Of a DNA stretch of 64,000 nucleotides, positions 44,643 through 55,027 are shown piece by piece. The position numbers were made by a program, and so were the translations under genes. Numbering within the stretch: the first letter of the stretch is position 1; each line of letters starts with the position of its first letter. The notes under the pieces are model-generated. The model searched no databases. It was not told the origin of the DNA and saw nothing but the letters and a program-made list of their open reading frames with translations. The stretch covers positions 434,402-498,401 of the forward strand of contig NZ_SZWE01000001.1 in the NCBI RefSeq assembly GCF_009669325.1, written 5' to 3'. The stretch comes from Roseovarius bejariae (lineage in GTDB: Bacteria > Pseudomonadota > Alphaproteobacteria > Rhodobacterales > Rhodobacteraceae).

Positions 44643-46817
44643 ATGACACATGCTGATTTCCTAAAATCCCCGTTTCCAGATGCCATCGAGATGCCCGAGG
44701 TGACCGCGGATGTCCCGGGCCGGTTCTATAATCGAGAACTCAGTTGGCTGGGGTTCAACTGGCGCGTTCTCGAAGAGGCACGTGATGGCCGCATTCCCCT
44801 TCTGGAGCGCCTGCGTTTTCTCTCGATCTCGGCCACCAATCTGGACGAATTTTACAACGTACGCGTCGCTGGCCTGCGCGAACTGGCCCATGCGGGAAAC
44901 ACAACGCCAGCCGCAGATGGCCTGACCCCGGCGGAACAACTCGTCCTGATCAACGAAAACGCCCGTAGGCTGCTCAAATCGCAACAGGACACTTACGAGA
45001 TCTTGCGCGGCGAGATGGAGGCAAACGACATCGAGATTCTGGATCTCGACCACCTGACCGAATCCGACCGCACATATCTGGCCGATGTGTTCCTGACCAA
45101 GGTGTTTCCGGTTCTTTCTCCTCTGGCAATCGATCCGGCGCATCCCTTCCCCTTCATTCCGAACCTTGGTTATTCGCTGGCCCTGCAATTCGAACGCAAA
45201 TCGGACAAGCGCCCGCTTCAGGCCCTGTTGCCCATTCCGCAGCAGATCGACCGCTTCGTCACCCTGCCAGCCCCCGAGGGCAAGCATCGGTTCCTGCCTC
45301 TCGAAGAACTTCTCCTGCTGCATCTCGACAGCCTATTCCCGGGCTACAAGTACAAAGGGCATTGCGCGTTCCGCGTCCTGCGGGATAGCGATCTTGAGGT
45401 CGAGGAAGAAGCCGAGGATCTGGTACGGGAATTCGAGGTGGCACTCAAACGTCGCCGCCGGGGTGAAGTGGTGCGCATGAAAATCTCCTCGGGCTCGCCC
45501 GAGGCCCTGCGCCGGGTGATCATGGACGAATTGCATGTCACTCCCGACGAGGTTGTCGAGGTCGATGGCATGATCGGTCTGGCTGATCTCAAGGAATTGG
45601 TGATCGACGCGCGGCCCGATCTTCTCTGGACGTCCTTCACACCGCGGGTCCCCGAGCGGGTGCAGGATCACGATGGCGATATGTTCGCGGCGATCCGGCA
45701 GAAGGACATGCTGTTGCACCACCCCTACGAGACCTTCGACATGGTGGTAAGGTTCCTGGCCCAGGCGGCGCGAGATCCGAACGTGGTGGCGATCAAGCAA
45801 ACGCTGTATCGCACCTCCAAGGATAGTCCCATCGTCAGCGCCCTGTGCGAAGCCGCCGAAGATGGTAAATCCGTCACGGCGCTTGTCGAGCTCAAGGCGC
45901 GGTTCGACGAAGCCGCAAACATCCGCCAGTCCCGGCGGCTGGAGCGCGCGGGTGCGCATGTGGTTTATGGCTTCCTCGATCTCAAAACCCACGCCAAGAT
46001 CTCCACCGTGGTTCGTCGCGAGGGGGATCAGTTGGTCACCTATACCCATTACGGCACCGGCAACTACCACCCGATCACCGCCAAGATTTATACCGACCTC
46101 AGCTTCTTCACCTGCGATGCCAAGCTGGGGCGCGATGCGACCAAGGTGATGAACTATCTCTCGGGCTATGCCCAACCCGAGAAGCTGGAGAACCTTGCCA
46201 TTTCACCGATCACCCTCAAGCCCCGCCTGCTTGAAATGATCGACAAGGAAATCGAACACGCCCAATCCGGCAAACCCGCCGCCATCTGGGCCAAGATGAA
46301 CGCGCTGATCGAGCCCGATGTGATCGACGCGCTTTACAAGGCCAGCCAGGCCGGTGTGCAAATCAGCCTGGTGGTGCGCGGCATCTGTGGATTGCGCCCC
46401 GGCATCAAGGGCCTGTCCGAAAACATCCGGGTGAAATCCATCGTCGGTCGGTTCCTGGAACACTCGCGCATTGTCTGTTTCGGCAATGGCGCGGGTCTGC
46501 CTTCGAAAAAGGCGCGGGTCTACATCAGCTCCGCCGACTGGATGGGCCGCAACCTGAACCGCCGTGTCGAAACGCTGGTTGAGATTGAAAACCCCACCGT
46601 CAAAGCCCAGATCGTAAGCCAGATCATGGCCGCAAATATGGCCGATGTCGCACAAAGCTGGGTCATGGCGCCTGATGGCAGTTTCACGCGGCTACCTGTC
46701 CCGGAAGGTGAGTTTGCCTTCAATTGCCACCGGTTCTTCATGGAAAACCCGTCATTGTCGGGCCGCGGCTCTGCCGGGGCCTCGGATGTGCCCAAGCTGA
46801 CCCATACCGAGGATTGA
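44643..46817 (+). CDS. ppk: Polyphosphate kinase 1
   Basis: Builds polyphosphate from ATP. The 724-residue protein has [20 protein letters not shown] at the N-terminus, and the phospholipase-D-like catalytic core: [45 protein letters not shown], and LKTHAKIS with the autophosphorylated His, then [21 protein letters not shown] start at [10 protein letters not shown]; the longer in-frame ORF runs back into hdaA. Directly followed by ppx, 51 bases away. Confidence 0.96.
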   Translation: MTHADFLKSPFPDAIEMPEVTADVPGRFYNRELSWLGFNWRVLEEARDGRIPLLERLRFLSISATNLDEFYNVRVAGLRELAHAGNTTPAADGLTPAEQLVLINENARRLLKSQQDTYEILRGEMEANDIEILDLDHLTESDRTYLADVFLTKVFPVLSPLAIDPAHPFPFIPNLGYSLALQFERKSDKRPLQALLPIPQQIDRFVTLPAPEGKHRFLPLEELLLLHLDSLFPGYKYKGHCAFRVLRDSDLEVEEEAEDLVREFEVALKRRRRGEVVRMKISSGSPEALRRVIMDELHVTPDEVVEVDGMIGLADLKELVIDARPDLLWTSFTPRVPERVQDHDGDMFAAIRQKDMLLHHPYETFDMVVRFLAQAARDPNVVAIKQTLYRTSKDSPIVSALCEAAEDGKSVTALVELKARFDEAANIRQSRRLERAGAHVVYGFLDLKTHAKISTVVRREGDQLVTYTHYGTGNYHPITAKIYTDLSFFTCDAKLGRDATKVMNYLSGYAQPEKLENLAISPITLKPRLLEMIDKEIEHAQSGKPAAIWAKMNALIEPDVIDALYKASQAGVQISLVVRGICGLRPGIKGLSENIRVKSIVGRFLEHSRIVCFGNGAGLPSKKARVYISSADWMGRNLNRRVETLVEIENPTVKAQIVSQIMAANMADVAQSWVMAPDGSFTRLPVPEGEFAFNCHRFFMENPSLSGRGSAGASDVPKLTHTED

Positions 46818-46868
46818 CCCTTAGACGGGGCTGTCGCATACAAAGCACAGGAACCAGCCGAGTGGACC

Positions 46869-48416
46869 ATGGACGGCGCAAGCGACTCCACACAAGATGA
46901 TGGTGGCCCATTCGGTCGCCCCCTCTTTGACAAACCCTCGGCCCGCGCGCTTAGCCGCGTGGGTGTCGTGGATGTTGGATCAAACTCGGTGCGTCTTGTG
47001 GTCTTCGATGGTGCGGCCCGCAGTCCGGCTTATTTCTACAACGAAAAGATCATGTGTGCGCTTGGCGCGGGCATGTCCGAAACCGGGCGGCTGAACCCCG
47101 AGGGCCGCAAGCGTGCACTCAGCGCGCTGAAACGGTTCAGGCTCTTGGGCGAAGGGATGGGGACCGGCCCGCTTGTCGCCGTGGCCACGGCGGCCGTGCG
47201 CGAGGCCGAGGACGGACTGGATTTCCGTGCCGAAGTCGAGGCCGAAACCGGCATCCGCCTTTGGGTCATCGACGGCAAGGAAGAAGCCCGGCTTTCGGCA
47301 CAGGGCGTGCTATTGGGCTGGCCCGGGTCGTACGGTTTGGTCTGCGATATCGGCGGGTCCTCGATGGAACTGGCCGAAATCGACGGAGGCGAGGTTGGCA
47401 AACGCATGTCATCTTCGCTTGGACCGCTCAAATTGCGTGACCTCAAGGGCGGCAAGAAAGTCCGAAAGAAAGTTATTCGTGAGACCGTGGCCGAGATGCA
47501 AGACGCGCTCGGAGAGCAGAAAAACCGCCTGTTCCTTGTAGGCGGGTCATGGCGGGCCATTGCCAAGGTCGATATGGAACGGCGCGAGTATCCCCTTCAC
47601 GTTCTGCACGAATACCGGATGACGCCCAAATCGGTCCGCGAAACGGCAAAGTACATCCAAAAGCAAGATATCGAAGAGCTTCGAAATCGCGCGGGCGTCT
47701 CCTCGGCGCGGATGGCGCTTGTGCCCTATGCCATCGAAGTCCTGCGCGAGGTGGTCAAAACCTTCAAGCCCCGCGACATCGCGGTTTCGAGCTATGGTAT
47801 CCGGGAAGGCCTGCTTTACGAGCAAATGCCGCAGCAGTTGCGCGACCGCGACCCATTGATCGAGGCCTGCCGCTTTGCCGAGGCCAAGGATTCCCGCGTG
47901 CCGGGCTTTGGCAAAGTCGTCTATGAATTCATTCAGCCGATCTTCCGGTCCGCCAAGCCCGACCGCCGCCGCATCATAAAGGCGGCCTGCCTGCTGCATG
48001 ACGTATCCTGGCGCGCGCATCCCGATTACCGCGCCGAGGATTGCTTTGACAACGCTACCCGGGCCAATCTGGGCGGTCTGAAACATTCCGAACGCGTATA
48101 TCTGGGCCTTGCCCTGCTGCACCGCTATTCCAACAAGCGTGAAGGCACCCGGTTTGAGGACCTGACCGACCTGATCGATGACAAAAGCGCCAAGGAGGCC
48201 GAGGTTCTGGGAAAGGCCCTTCGCTTTACGGCGATGCTATGGCTCAAGGAAGATGCCAAACTGGGCGAAATGCGGTGGTATCCGAAGAAGAGAAAACTGG
48301 AATTGCGGCTATCCAAAGAAGCGGCGCCGCTATTTGGCGAGGTCGCTGAATCCCGCTTCATGTCCTTGGCAGAAGCGCTTGAAGCCGAAGCCATAGTTAA
48401 AACCGCACGCGGCTGA
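46869..48416 (+). CDS. ppx: Exopolyphosphatase (Ppx/GppA family)
   Basis: Removes terminal phosphate from polyphosphate. The 515-residue protein has the two actin-fold ATPase loops VGVVDVGSNSVRLVVFDG and LVCDIGGSSMELAEIDG, and ATAAVREAEDGLDF...TGIRLWVIDGKEEARLS between. The C-terminal HD-like region contains ACLLHDVSWRAHPDY. Together with ppk it sets the polyphosphate level. The stop is ten bases from the stop of the convergent gene. Confidence 0.95.
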   Translation: MDGASDSTQDDGGPFGRPLFDKPSARALSRVGVVDVGSNSVRLVVFDGAARSPAYFYNEKIMCALGAGMSETGRLNPEGRKRALSALKRFRLLGEGMGTGPLVAVATAAVREAEDGLDFRAEVEAETGIRLWVIDGKEEARLSAQGVLLGWPGSYGLVCDIGGSSMELAEIDGGEVGKRMSSSLGPLKLRDLKGGKKVRKKVIRETVAEMQDALGEQKNRLFLVGGSWRAIAKVDMERREYPLHVLHEYRMTPKSVRETAKYIQKQDIEELRNRAGVSSARMALVPYAIEVLREVVKTFKPRDIAVSSYGIREGLLYEQMPQQLRDRDPLIEACRFAEAKDSRVPGFGKVVYEFIQPIFRSAKPDRRRIIKAACLLHDVSWRAHPDYRAEDCFDNATRANLGGLKHSERVYLGLALLHRYSNKREGTRFEDLTDLIDDKSAKEAEVLGKALRFTAMLWLKEDAKLGEMRWYPKKRKLELRLSKEAAPLFGEVAESRFMSLAEALEAEAIVKTARG

Positions 48417-48425
48417 TCCCGCCGA

Positions 48426-48791
48426 TCAAATCTCGATTTCACCGTCGTCCAAAGGCGCCTTATCCATTTCTTCCGGCGTCTTCTTGCGTAGGATGATATC
48501 ACCGTTGGGCAGCATCTCGGGCGGATGGTATGCGGAGAAATCATCGATCTGTTTCATCAACTCGGCAAAAGCCGGTCCCATCTCATCGACAAACCGCCTC
48601 AGTTCCGGGCCCATCCGCTCGGCCAGACCTTCGAGGTCTTTCATGGCCGGTTCCATTTCACGCATGATGCCTTCGAAAAACATCTGCGCGCCACGCTCCA
48701 TGAGGGTCAGACCATCATCGGTATCCCCCTCCTGCGCGGCAAGCGGGGCCGCCAACGTGATGGCAACGGCAAAAGCAACAACCTGTTTCAT
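48426..48791 (-). CDS. Secreted AAQ-rich-type hypothetical protein
   Basis: A 121-residue protein with a signal peptide (MKQVVAFAVAITLAAPLAAQ). The mature part is an acidic amphipathic helix region (LMERGAQMFFEGIMREMEPAMKDLEGLAERM) followed by LPNGDIILRKKTPEEM. Met-rich helices suggest membrane or metal contact, but I know no function. The start at 48791 gives a normal signal peptide; the ORF extends to 48842 without support. Confidence 0.75.
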   Translation of the reverse strand: MKQVVAFAVAITLAAPLAAQEGDTDDGLTLMERGAQMFFEGIMREMEPAMKDLEGLAERMGPELRRFVDEMGPAFAELMKQIDDFSAYHPPEMLPNGDIILRKKTPEEMDKAPLDDGEIEI

Positions 48792-48822
48792 GCCCAAGAT
48801 ATAGGGACATCCATTCAGAGTT

Positions 48823-49860
48823 TTAAGTCGGCAGCTCAACATCCATGGTCACCGGGAAATGATCGGACGCCGTGATGAGGGCATCGCGCAACTCGGGCAC
48901 CTTCCAGCACCCGGGATCGTCGAACGGGTGCCAGATACGCCAATCCGGGCCCTTCGCGGCCAGATCGGGCGATACCATGATATAATCCAAGAGCGCCTGA
49001 AGATAGCGTTTTTCGGAGGACAGGTAGAACCGTGCCGTGGTGTTCATCGCCCCGATCTTGCGCGTGAGCGCCCGGCGCGCATGCGGATCATAAAGCAGGT
49101 GCCCCTCATCACCGCCTTCGCCGGTTATGATTTCGACCGAGGACCGCCCGAAAAGATGCTCGTACTCATCAAGGCCGGGACCATCGTTCAGATCCCCCAT
49201 GACGATCATCGGCTCCCCGGCCTCCAGGTGCTGTTCCACCCGGTGCCGCAGCCAAACGGCCTGTGCCTGTTGTTTTCGGCGGTTCGCAATGGCCATGCGC
49301 ATGATCTCGTCATGGGTCCGCGCCCCGTGCGGTGCCTTGGATTTCAGGTGCGCGCCGATCATGCGGAAGGCAAAGCCACCCGAGGTGGTACAGGCCAATT
49401 CCAGCGGTGGTTTCGAAAACTCCACAAGGTCATGACTGTCGTCGATATCCAGATCGATCCGAAACACGCCATCAAAGCGCGGGGCCTGCGCCGATCCCTT
49501 CTTGCCCGTTGGTTCCCCTTTTGGATCATGCGCGCAGGTCAGCACGTCAGGGTCATACATCAGGGCGATTTCCTGCTGCGTATGGTTTTCAAACCCCACC
49601 ACGGCCCGGCGCGCCCGCAAATTCATGAATCGCGCGAAATTCTCAAGCGCGGGCACCGTGGCGCGTTTGCCATTGTGATCGGGGGCTTCGATGACCATGA
49701 TTGCATCGGCATCCAAGGCGGTCAGGACAATACCGATCGCCGTTATCTGATCCTGCCGGGTAATGTTGTAACGGCTCGACCATTCCCCATCGACAAGCAT
49801 GTTGCCGTCATCATCGAACAACGAATTGAACCATTCGATGTTATAGGTGGCGATCCGCAT
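48823..49860 (-). CDS. Endonuclease/exonuclease/phosphatase family protein
   Basis: A 345-residue cytoplasmic member of the DNase I-like fold. Motifs: MRIATYNIEWFNSLFDDDG, MVIEAPDH (metal-binding Glu), IGAHLKSKAPHG, MGDLNDGPGLDEYE and the final ASDHFPVTMDVE (catalytic Asp-His). It could act on DNA, lipid or phosphodiester substrates. Its start overlaps the TerB-DnaJ gene by 20 bases. Confidence 0.88.
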   Translation of the reverse strand: MRIATYNIEWFNSLFDDDGNMLVDGEWSSRYNITRQDQITAIGIVLTALDADAIMVIEAPDHNGKRATVPALENFARFMNLRARRAVVGFENHTQQEIALMYDPDVLTCAHDPKGEPTGKKGSAQAPRFDGVFRIDLDIDDSHDLVEFSKPPLELACTTSGGFAFRMIGAHLKSKAPHGARTHDEIMRMAIANRRKQQAQAVWLRHRVEQHLEAGEPMIVMGDLNDGPGLDEYEHLFGRSSVEIITGEGGDEGHLLYDPHARRALTRKIGAMNTTARFYLSSEKRYLQALLDYIMVSPDLAAKGPDWRIWHPFDDPGCWKVPELRDALITASDHFPVTMDVELPT

Positions 49861-50539
49861 CCCCGGCCTCCTTGCTGATTTCCTCCCACGCGCGGTTGAG
49901 GTCGACCACCCGTTTCTCGGCCATTTTCACGGCCTCCTGCGGCACACCTCGGGCGATCATCGCATCCGGATGGCTATCGCGCACCTGCCGACGCCACGCT
50001 TTGCGGACCTCCTCCAGTGGCGTACGCGGATCAACGCCCAGAACCGCGTAAGGGTCGGGCTTCGCATCCGGCACGAAGCGGCTTCTCAACCGTTTGAAAT
50101 CCCCATCCGGCAACCCGAAAATCTGGGCCACACGGCGCAAGAAAGCATCCTCGTTGGGGTGATAGGTGCCATCGGCCATGGCAATATGAAACAGCCCCTC
50201 CATCAAATCGCACAATGTACCATCCTGATCGCCGAACATGCGCTTGATCCGCGTGGCATAATCTTCGAAGCCCGCCACATCCTGTCGGGCAAGGTTAAAA
50301 ACCCGCGCCGCTCCGGCCTCGTCATCGCGGGCAATCTGGAACACCTCGCGAAAGGCCGTGACCTCGTCGCGCGTTACTAGGCCATCGGCCTTGGCCATCT
50401 TGGCGCTCAGGGCAATCACTGCAATCGTGAACGCCACGCTACGCTCGGGCGGCGTGCGCAAACGGTCAAAGACCGCACTCAGCCCCTCGCCCTTGGTCAG
50501 GGCCGAGACAGCCTCGGTTATCCGGGTCCAAATAGACAT
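49841..50539 (-). CDS. TerB-DnaJ protein (DjlA-like co-chaperone)
   Basis: A 232-residue protein. A TerB-like helical domain (about residues 30-150, AVIALSAKMAKADGLVTRDEVTAFREVFQI, then HIAMADGTYHPNEDAFLRRVAQIFGL) precedes a C-terminal J domain (DPYAVLGVDPRTPLEEVRKAWRRQVRDSHPDAMIARG) with intact HPD. Unlike E. coli DjlA there is no N-terminal membrane span, so it should be soluble. It would stimulate DnaK. Confidence 0.9.
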   Translation of the reverse strand: MSIWTRITEAVSALTKGEGLSAVFDRLRTPPERSVAFTIAVIALSAKMAKADGLVTRDEVTAFREVFQIARDDEAGAARVFNLARQDVAGFEDYATRIKRMFGDQDGTLCDLMEGLFHIAMADGTYHPNEDAFLRRVAQIFGLPDGDFKRLRSRFVPDAKPDPYAVLGVDPRTPLEEVRKAWRRQVRDSHPDAMIARGVPQEAVKMAEKRVVDLNRAWEEISKEAGDADRHL

Positions 50540-50581
50540 TTCTTGAACCTATCCAAGTTGCGAATGAATGTCAGTGCGCGC

Positions 50582-51055
50582 TCAAAGAAGTTTTTGCAAC
50601 AGGATCAAGTCCATCCATCGCCCGAACTTCCACCCGACCTGCGGCAGGACAGCCACTTGGGCGTACCCCATCCGCTCGTGAAAGGCGATACCGCCCGGGT
50701 TTTCACCGCTCACGCCGGCAATCATGGAATGGAAACCCGCCTCACGGGCATGATCTTCAAGCGCCTGCATCAAGAGCCGCCCGATACCGCGCCCGCGCGT
50801 CCCCGGGGATAGAATGATGGTATGCTCGCCCGTCCGGGCATAGCCGACACCGCCCCGGAACTGACCATAGGATGCAAAGCCCATAAGCCCGCCCTCCTCG
50901 GCCAACAGAAAAGCGTGACGCGACGATATCTCTGCGCTCAATCCCTCGACAGTCTTCTGGGTACTGTTGAAGGTGATTGCCGTGTCGCGGATGACCGGGT
51001 TCCAAAGCGCGGCAATCGCCTCGGCATCTTCGGGCTGTGCCTGCCGAATGATCAT
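50582..51055 (-). CDS. GNAT N-acetyltransferase, phosphinothricin-type
   Basis: A 157-residue GNAT. MIIRQAQPEDAEAIAALWNPVIRDTAITF, the YARTGEHTIILSPGTRGRGIGRLLMQALEDHAR acetyl-CoA loop and FHERMGYAQVAVLPQVGWKFGRWMDLILLQK match the phosphinothricin/methionine-sulfone acetyltransferase group (Pat/MddA). The natural substrate is probably an amino-acid analogue. It overlaps the VOC gene by four bases (ATGA at 51052-51055). Confidence 0.9.
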   Translation of the reverse strand: MIIRQAQPEDAEAIAALWNPVIRDTAITFNSTQKTVEGLSAEISSRHAFLLAEEGGLMGFASYGQFRGGVGYARTGEHTIILSPGTRGRGIGRLLMQALEDHAREAGFHSMIAGVSGENPGGIAFHERMGYAQVAVLPQVGWKFGRWMDLILLQKLL

Positions 51056-51663
51056 GTGAGGACCCGCAGGCCCGAGGGCGTCATGATCTCCGCTCTCAAG
51101 CCCGGCGCACCGACCTCAAAAACCATGCGCATATCTGATAAAACAGGTGCCAATTGGTCCGATAGTGCCCCCGCCTCGGGATGCGCCACGACCAACCGCT
51201 GCAACCGACAGCCCGACGCGGCCAAACGCGCCGCCGGATGCGCGGCACAATCCCACTGCATCAGCGCCGGAAAACAATTGTCGAATGGAAGCCGCCCGTC
51301 GCGCGGCACCGCCATCCGCCAATTCAAATCGCCACGCGAAAGGGCCACTTGCGTGCCGGTCTCAGGAAAGCGCGCCACCATGGCCTCCAGGTCATCGCTT
51401 CGACAAATCCAATTGCCAAGCCGCGGCGCGCCCTGCATCCGGTCAAGATCGAACCATCGGGTTACACCCGGGTCCGGGGCCTTCGGGTCGATCGCGATCA
51501 CCTCAAGATAAAGGCCATCCTCCAACCCCAGAAGCAGGTTATGAGTGCCGAAATACGGATGCCGCCCGCCGGGCTGCAAAGCCACGCCAAGCCCCTCTTC
51601 CACTGCCGCGCGACCCTCGTCCAGATCGCACGCCACCACGGCCAGATGATCAAGCTCTAACAT
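51052..51663 (-). CDS. VOC family protein, Glyoxalase_3 type
   Basis: A 203-residue protein with MLELDHLAVVACDLDEGRAAVEEGLG and RHPYFGTHNLLLGLEDGLYLEVIAID at the N-terminus, as in PF13468 proteins. A Trp/Asp-rich middle (RWFDLDRM, ICRSDDLEAMVARFPETG) follows. Activity unknown; metal ligands (His5 and Glu near residue 53) may be present. It is translationally coupled to the GNAT gene. Confidence 0.85.
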   Translation of the reverse strand: MLELDHLAVVACDLDEGRAAVEEGLGVALQPGGRHPYFGTHNLLLGLEDGLYLEVIAIDPKAPDPGVTRWFDLDRMQGAPRLGNWICRSDDLEAMVARFPETGTQVALSRGDLNWRMAVPRDGRLPFDNCFPALMQWDCAAHPAARLAASGCRLQRLVVAHPEAGALSDQLAPVLSDMRMVFEVGAPGLRAEIMTPSGLRVLT

Positions 51664-51737
51664 GCCGTCCCCTTTTTAACGGCCAACAGCTTATCCAAGC
51701 CACCACAGGTCACAACCCTAATGCGCTTTTAGTGACA

Positions 51738-51796
51738 ACAAATATCCTGAGGGCGGGTTGACCCCCAAAAGGGATTCAACCCGGAAAGGGTAAAGC
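51738..51796 (-). repeat. Two-hairpin 3'-UTR element, copy 2
   Basis: Starts with ACAAATATCCTG (51738-51749), then hairpin CGGGTTGA (51754-51761) / TCAACCCG (51776-51783) with inner CCC-AAAA-GGG pairs, then a second short stem GGG (51788-51790) / CCC within AAAGCCCCCC. It begins about 16 bases beyond the mcm stop codon in transcript direction, as copy 1 follows DUF6314. Plan conserved, stem bases changed. Confidence 0.65.
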
Positions 51797-51812
51797 CCCC
51801 CTCAAAAGCAAA

Positions 51813-53942
51813 TCAGGCCCGCGCCTCACGGATCAGGCGCAGAATATCCTGCGCCGCTTCGGGAATGTTCGTCCCCGGCCCGAATATCGCCTTCACCCCG
51901 GCATTTTTCAGGAAGTCATAATCCTGCTGCGGGATGACACCACCACAGATCACGATGATATCGCCCGCGTCCTTGGCCTTCAGCGCCTCGATCAACTGCG
52001 GCGCCAACGTCTTGTGACCCGCCGCCTGACTGGAAATGCCAATGACGTGCACATCGTTGTCGATGGCATCCTGTGCAGCCTCGTCGGGTGTCTGGAACAA
52101 TGGCCCCACATCCACGTCGAACCCGATATCGGCAAAGGCCGTGGCAATCACCTTAGCGCCCCTGTCGTGCCCGTCCTGACCCATTTTGACCACCAGCATC
52201 CGCGGGCGTCGTCCTTCGGCCTCGGCAAAGTCATCAACCGATTTCTGGATCGCGGCAAAGCCTTCGTCGCCTTCGTAGGCTGCGCCATAGACCCCGGCCA
52301 GCGTTTTCACTTCGGCGCGGTGACGCCCGAATTCCTTTTCCATCGCCATGCTGATCTCTCCCACCGATGCGCGCTGACGGGCAGCGTCCACCGCCGCCTC
52401 CAGAAGATTACCGCCCTCTTTGGCGCGGCGTGTGACCTCGTCCAAGGCCCCCTGACAGGCGGCCTCGTCCCGCTCGGCGCGGATTTTCTCAAGCCGCGCG
52501 ATCTGGCTGTCGCGCACGGCGCTATTGTCGATGTCCAGAAGGTCGATCGGGTCTTCGCTGTCGCGGCGGTACTTGTTGACCCCGACAATCACCTCGTCGC
52601 CGCGGTCGATCATCGCCTGACGGGTAGCCGCCGATTCCTCGATCCGCAGTTTGGGCATGCCCGAGGCCACGGCCTTGGTCATACCGCCCATCTCCTCGAC
52701 CTCTTCCATCAACTCCCAGGCTTTCTCGGCCAGATCGGCGGTCAGCTTTTCAACGTAGTAAGAGCCGGCCAGCGGATCGACCACATTGGTCACACCGGTC
52801 TCTTCCTGCAAGATAAGCTGCGTGTTCCGGGCAATCCGGGCACTGAAATCGGTGGGCAGGGCCATGGCCTCGTCCAAGGCATTGGTATGCAGCGATTGCG
52901 TCCCGCCCAGAACCGCGCTCATCGCCTCATAGGCGGTGCGGATCACGTTGTTATAGGGGTCTTGTTCCTGCAAGCTCACGCCGCTGGTCTGACAGTGGGT
53001 GCGCAGCATCTTCGACTTGTCGCTTTGCGCGCCGAATTCGGTCATCACCCGGTGCCACAACAGGCGCGCGGCCCGCAGCTTGGCCGCCTCCATGAAGAAA
53101 TTCATACCGATGGCAAAGAAGAAGGACAGGCGCGGCGCGAATTTGTCCACATCCATTCCCGCCTCGATCGCGGCGCGCACATATTCGCGACCGTCAGCCA
53201 GGGTATAGGCCAGTTCCTGCACAAGGTTCGCGCCCGCCTCCTGCATGTGATAGCCCGAGATCGAGATCGAGTTGAAGCGCGGCATCTCGTTCGAGGTGTA
53301 CTCGATAATATCCGACACGATCCGCATCGAGGGTTCGGGCGGGTAGATATAGGTGTTGCGAACCATGAACTCCTTGAGGATGTCGTTCTGGATCGTGCCC
53401 GACAGGTCCGCGCGGCTCACGCCCTGCTCTTCGCCCGCAACGATGTAATTCGCCAAAATCGGAATCACCGCACCGTTCATCGTCATCGACACGCTGACCT
53501 TTTCCAGCGGGATACCATCAAACAGGATCTTCATGTCCTCGACACTGTCGATGGCCACACCGGCCTTGCCCACATCGCCCACCACGCGCGGGTGGTCGCT
53601 GTCATAGCCTCGGTGCGTCGCCAGATCGAAGGCCACGGAAACCCCCTGTTGACCCGCCGCCAGGTTGCGGCGGTAGAAGGCATTGGACTCCTCCGCAGTT
53701 GAAAACCCCGCGTATTGACGGATCGTCCAAGGGCGCCCAGCATACATCGTGGCACGCGGCCCACGCGTGAAAGGCGCCTGCCCGGGGATCGAGCCAAGAT
53801 GATCGAGCCCTTCGACATCCTCCTCGGTGTAAACCGGGTCTATGTCGATTCCTTCAAGGGTTTTCCACGTCAACTCCTCGACGGCGCGGCCCCTGAGTTC
53901 TTTCTCGGCGATGCTACGCCATTCGTCTTTCTTCGATGCCAT
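51813..53942 (-). CDS. mcm: Methylmalonyl-CoA mutase
   Basis: B12-dependent enzyme converting (R)-methylmalonyl-CoA to succinyl-CoA. The 709-residue single-chain form has the substrate barrel ([41 protein letters not shown], then [23 protein letters not shown]) and the C-terminal cobalamin domain with the His ligand in [26 protein letters not shown]. Of the two near-adjacent ATGs (53948, 53942) the second is better spaced from AGAGGAC. Last gene of the propionate set on the reverse strand; the sulfotransferase-like gene overlaps its start. Confidence 0.96.
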   Translation of the reverse strand: MASKKDEWRSIAEKELRGRAVEELTWKTLEGIDIDPVYTEEDVEGLDHLGSIPGQAPFTRGPRATMYAGRPWTIRQYAGFSTAEESNAFYRRNLAAGQQGVSVAFDLATHRGYDSDHPRVVGDVGKAGVAIDSVEDMKILFDGIPLEKVSVSMTMNGAVIPILANYIVAGEEQGVSRADLSGTIQNDILKEFMVRNTYIYPPEPSMRIVSDIIEYTSNEMPRFNSISISGYHMQEAGANLVQELAYTLADGREYVRAAIEAGMDVDKFAPRLSFFFAIGMNFFMEAAKLRAARLLWHRVMTEFGAQSDKSKMLRTHCQTSGVSLQEQDPYNNVIRTAYEAMSAVLGGTQSLHTNALDEAMALPTDFSARIARNTQLILQEETGVTNVVDPLAGSYYVEKLTADLAEKAWELMEEVEEMGGMTKAVASGMPKLRIEESAATRQAMIDRGDEVIVGVNKYRRDSEDPIDLLDIDNSAVRDSQIARLEKIRAERDEAACQGALDEVTRRAKEGGNLLEAAVDAARQRASVGEISMAMEKEFGRHRAEVKTLAGVYGAAYEGDEGFAAIQKSVDDFAEAEGRRPRMLVVKMGQDGHDRGAKVIATAFADIGFDVDVGPLFQTPDEAAQDAIDNDVHVIGISSQAAGHKTLAPQLIEALKAKDAGDIIVICGGVIPQQDYDFLKNAGVKAIFGPGTNIPEAAQDILRLIREARA

Positions 53943-54849
53943 TTTCATGTCCTCTTGTCGTCTGGTCGGCGCGCGGTGTTTGCCCCGCTGTCACCGGACC
54001 GGTTTCCTCGATCAAAGTCGCCAATCCATCCGCCCCGTCGCACAGCCAAAACAGATCGTCCTGGTAGGCTTCCTGAAGGGTGGCAATCTGGTCTTTCGTG
54101 AAGGGCATCCAGCGACCCTCGCCTTCTGGAAGGCGGTCCGGGTCAAGCCCCCTGTCCCGCAGGATCTGGCGCAGTTGCGCCAACCTCGGAGATTGGTTCA
54201 TCCATTCGCGCGCATGTTTGTCCGGCAAACCGGTTAGTCCCGTCATTCGAGCGAGTCGATCATCTGATCTGCCACCGAAAACCTCATAAGGCATCACCGT
54301 CAGCGGTGATCCCGGCACGGCACAAGCGACATCTTCGATCACCTCGCGCCAATGGCGGGACTCGTCCGCAATTCCTGTCAAATCATGCGCCCGCGGCAAG
54401 CGGTGCCCCCTCGCCACGCCAAACGCCAGCGACGAGGCCCAAAGCATGTCGTGTTGACGTACGGACAGGACGACCCGTGTTTTCGCACCGGAAAAGACAT
54501 ATGCAAACCGGGCCATGCGTTGCCCGGCATCCGCATAAAGGCGCAGATCGCGCAGGTTACGTCGTGGCGCGCCCAGCATGTTTTCATCGCTGACAACCAA
54601 ATAACGCAAACCTCGGGCCGCAGCCTTGTCCAGTTGAACCGAAACCCTACCTTTTGCGCGATCCAGTTGGGCTTGTGCAGGTCCCGCCCCCGCCACAGGC
54701 ATAACGCCCCGAAACAATCCGGCACGCGTGCGCCGGGGTCCCCAAAATCCGATACCACGGGCCAGAAGGCTCTCTGAATTTTCGCGCATATAATGCTGAA
54801 AACAGGTCGTTGCCGTCCTATGGGCGCCGATATGCAAGATCACATCCAT
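53914..54849 (-). CDS. Sulfotransferase-like protein
   Basis: A 311-residue cytoplasmic protein. [21 protein letters not shown] resembles the 5'-phosphosulfate-binding loop of PAPS sulfotransferases (K is replaced by R). [35 protein letters not shown] gives the 3'-phosphate-binding Arg/Ser. Substrate unknown. Its last 29 bases overlap the mcm start, so it is probably co-transcribed with mcm although no metabolic link is obvious. The same strand is open upstream to 55500 but only this part has homology. Confidence 0.78.
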   Translation of the reverse strand: MDVILHIGAHRTATTCFQHYMRENSESLLARGIGFWGPRRTRAGLFRGVMPVAGAGPAQAQLDRAKGRVSVQLDKAAARGLRYLVVSDENMLGAPRRNLRDLRLYADAGQRMARFAYVFSGAKTRVVLSVRQHDMLWASSLAFGVARGHRLPRAHDLTGIADESRHWREVIEDVACAVPGSPLTVMPYEVFGGRSDDRLARMTGLTGLPDKHAREWMNQSPRLAQLRQILRDRGLDPDRLPEGEGRWMPFTKDQIATLQEAYQDDLFWLCDGADGLATLIEETGPVTAGQTPRADQTTRGHENGIEERRMA

Positions 54850-55027
54850 TGTTTCACGGGCCTTTCGCCGATCTGCCGCGTTGTGCGGTCTTCTGACAAA
54901 CTGTCCCGCACAGGATGGGCGTCGAAACCTGACGAAGCGATTAACGGTAAAATTTTCCCGGTCACGAGGCCATTCAACCTTCGCAATTCGGCCCTGTCCC
55001 CCTATATCTTGGCGGACAGGAGAGTGC

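Noticed and set aside
52014-53702. Forward open frame of 562 codons across mcm
   Set aside because: Antisense shadow of methylmalonyl-CoA mutase; no ribosome binding site and no known domain.
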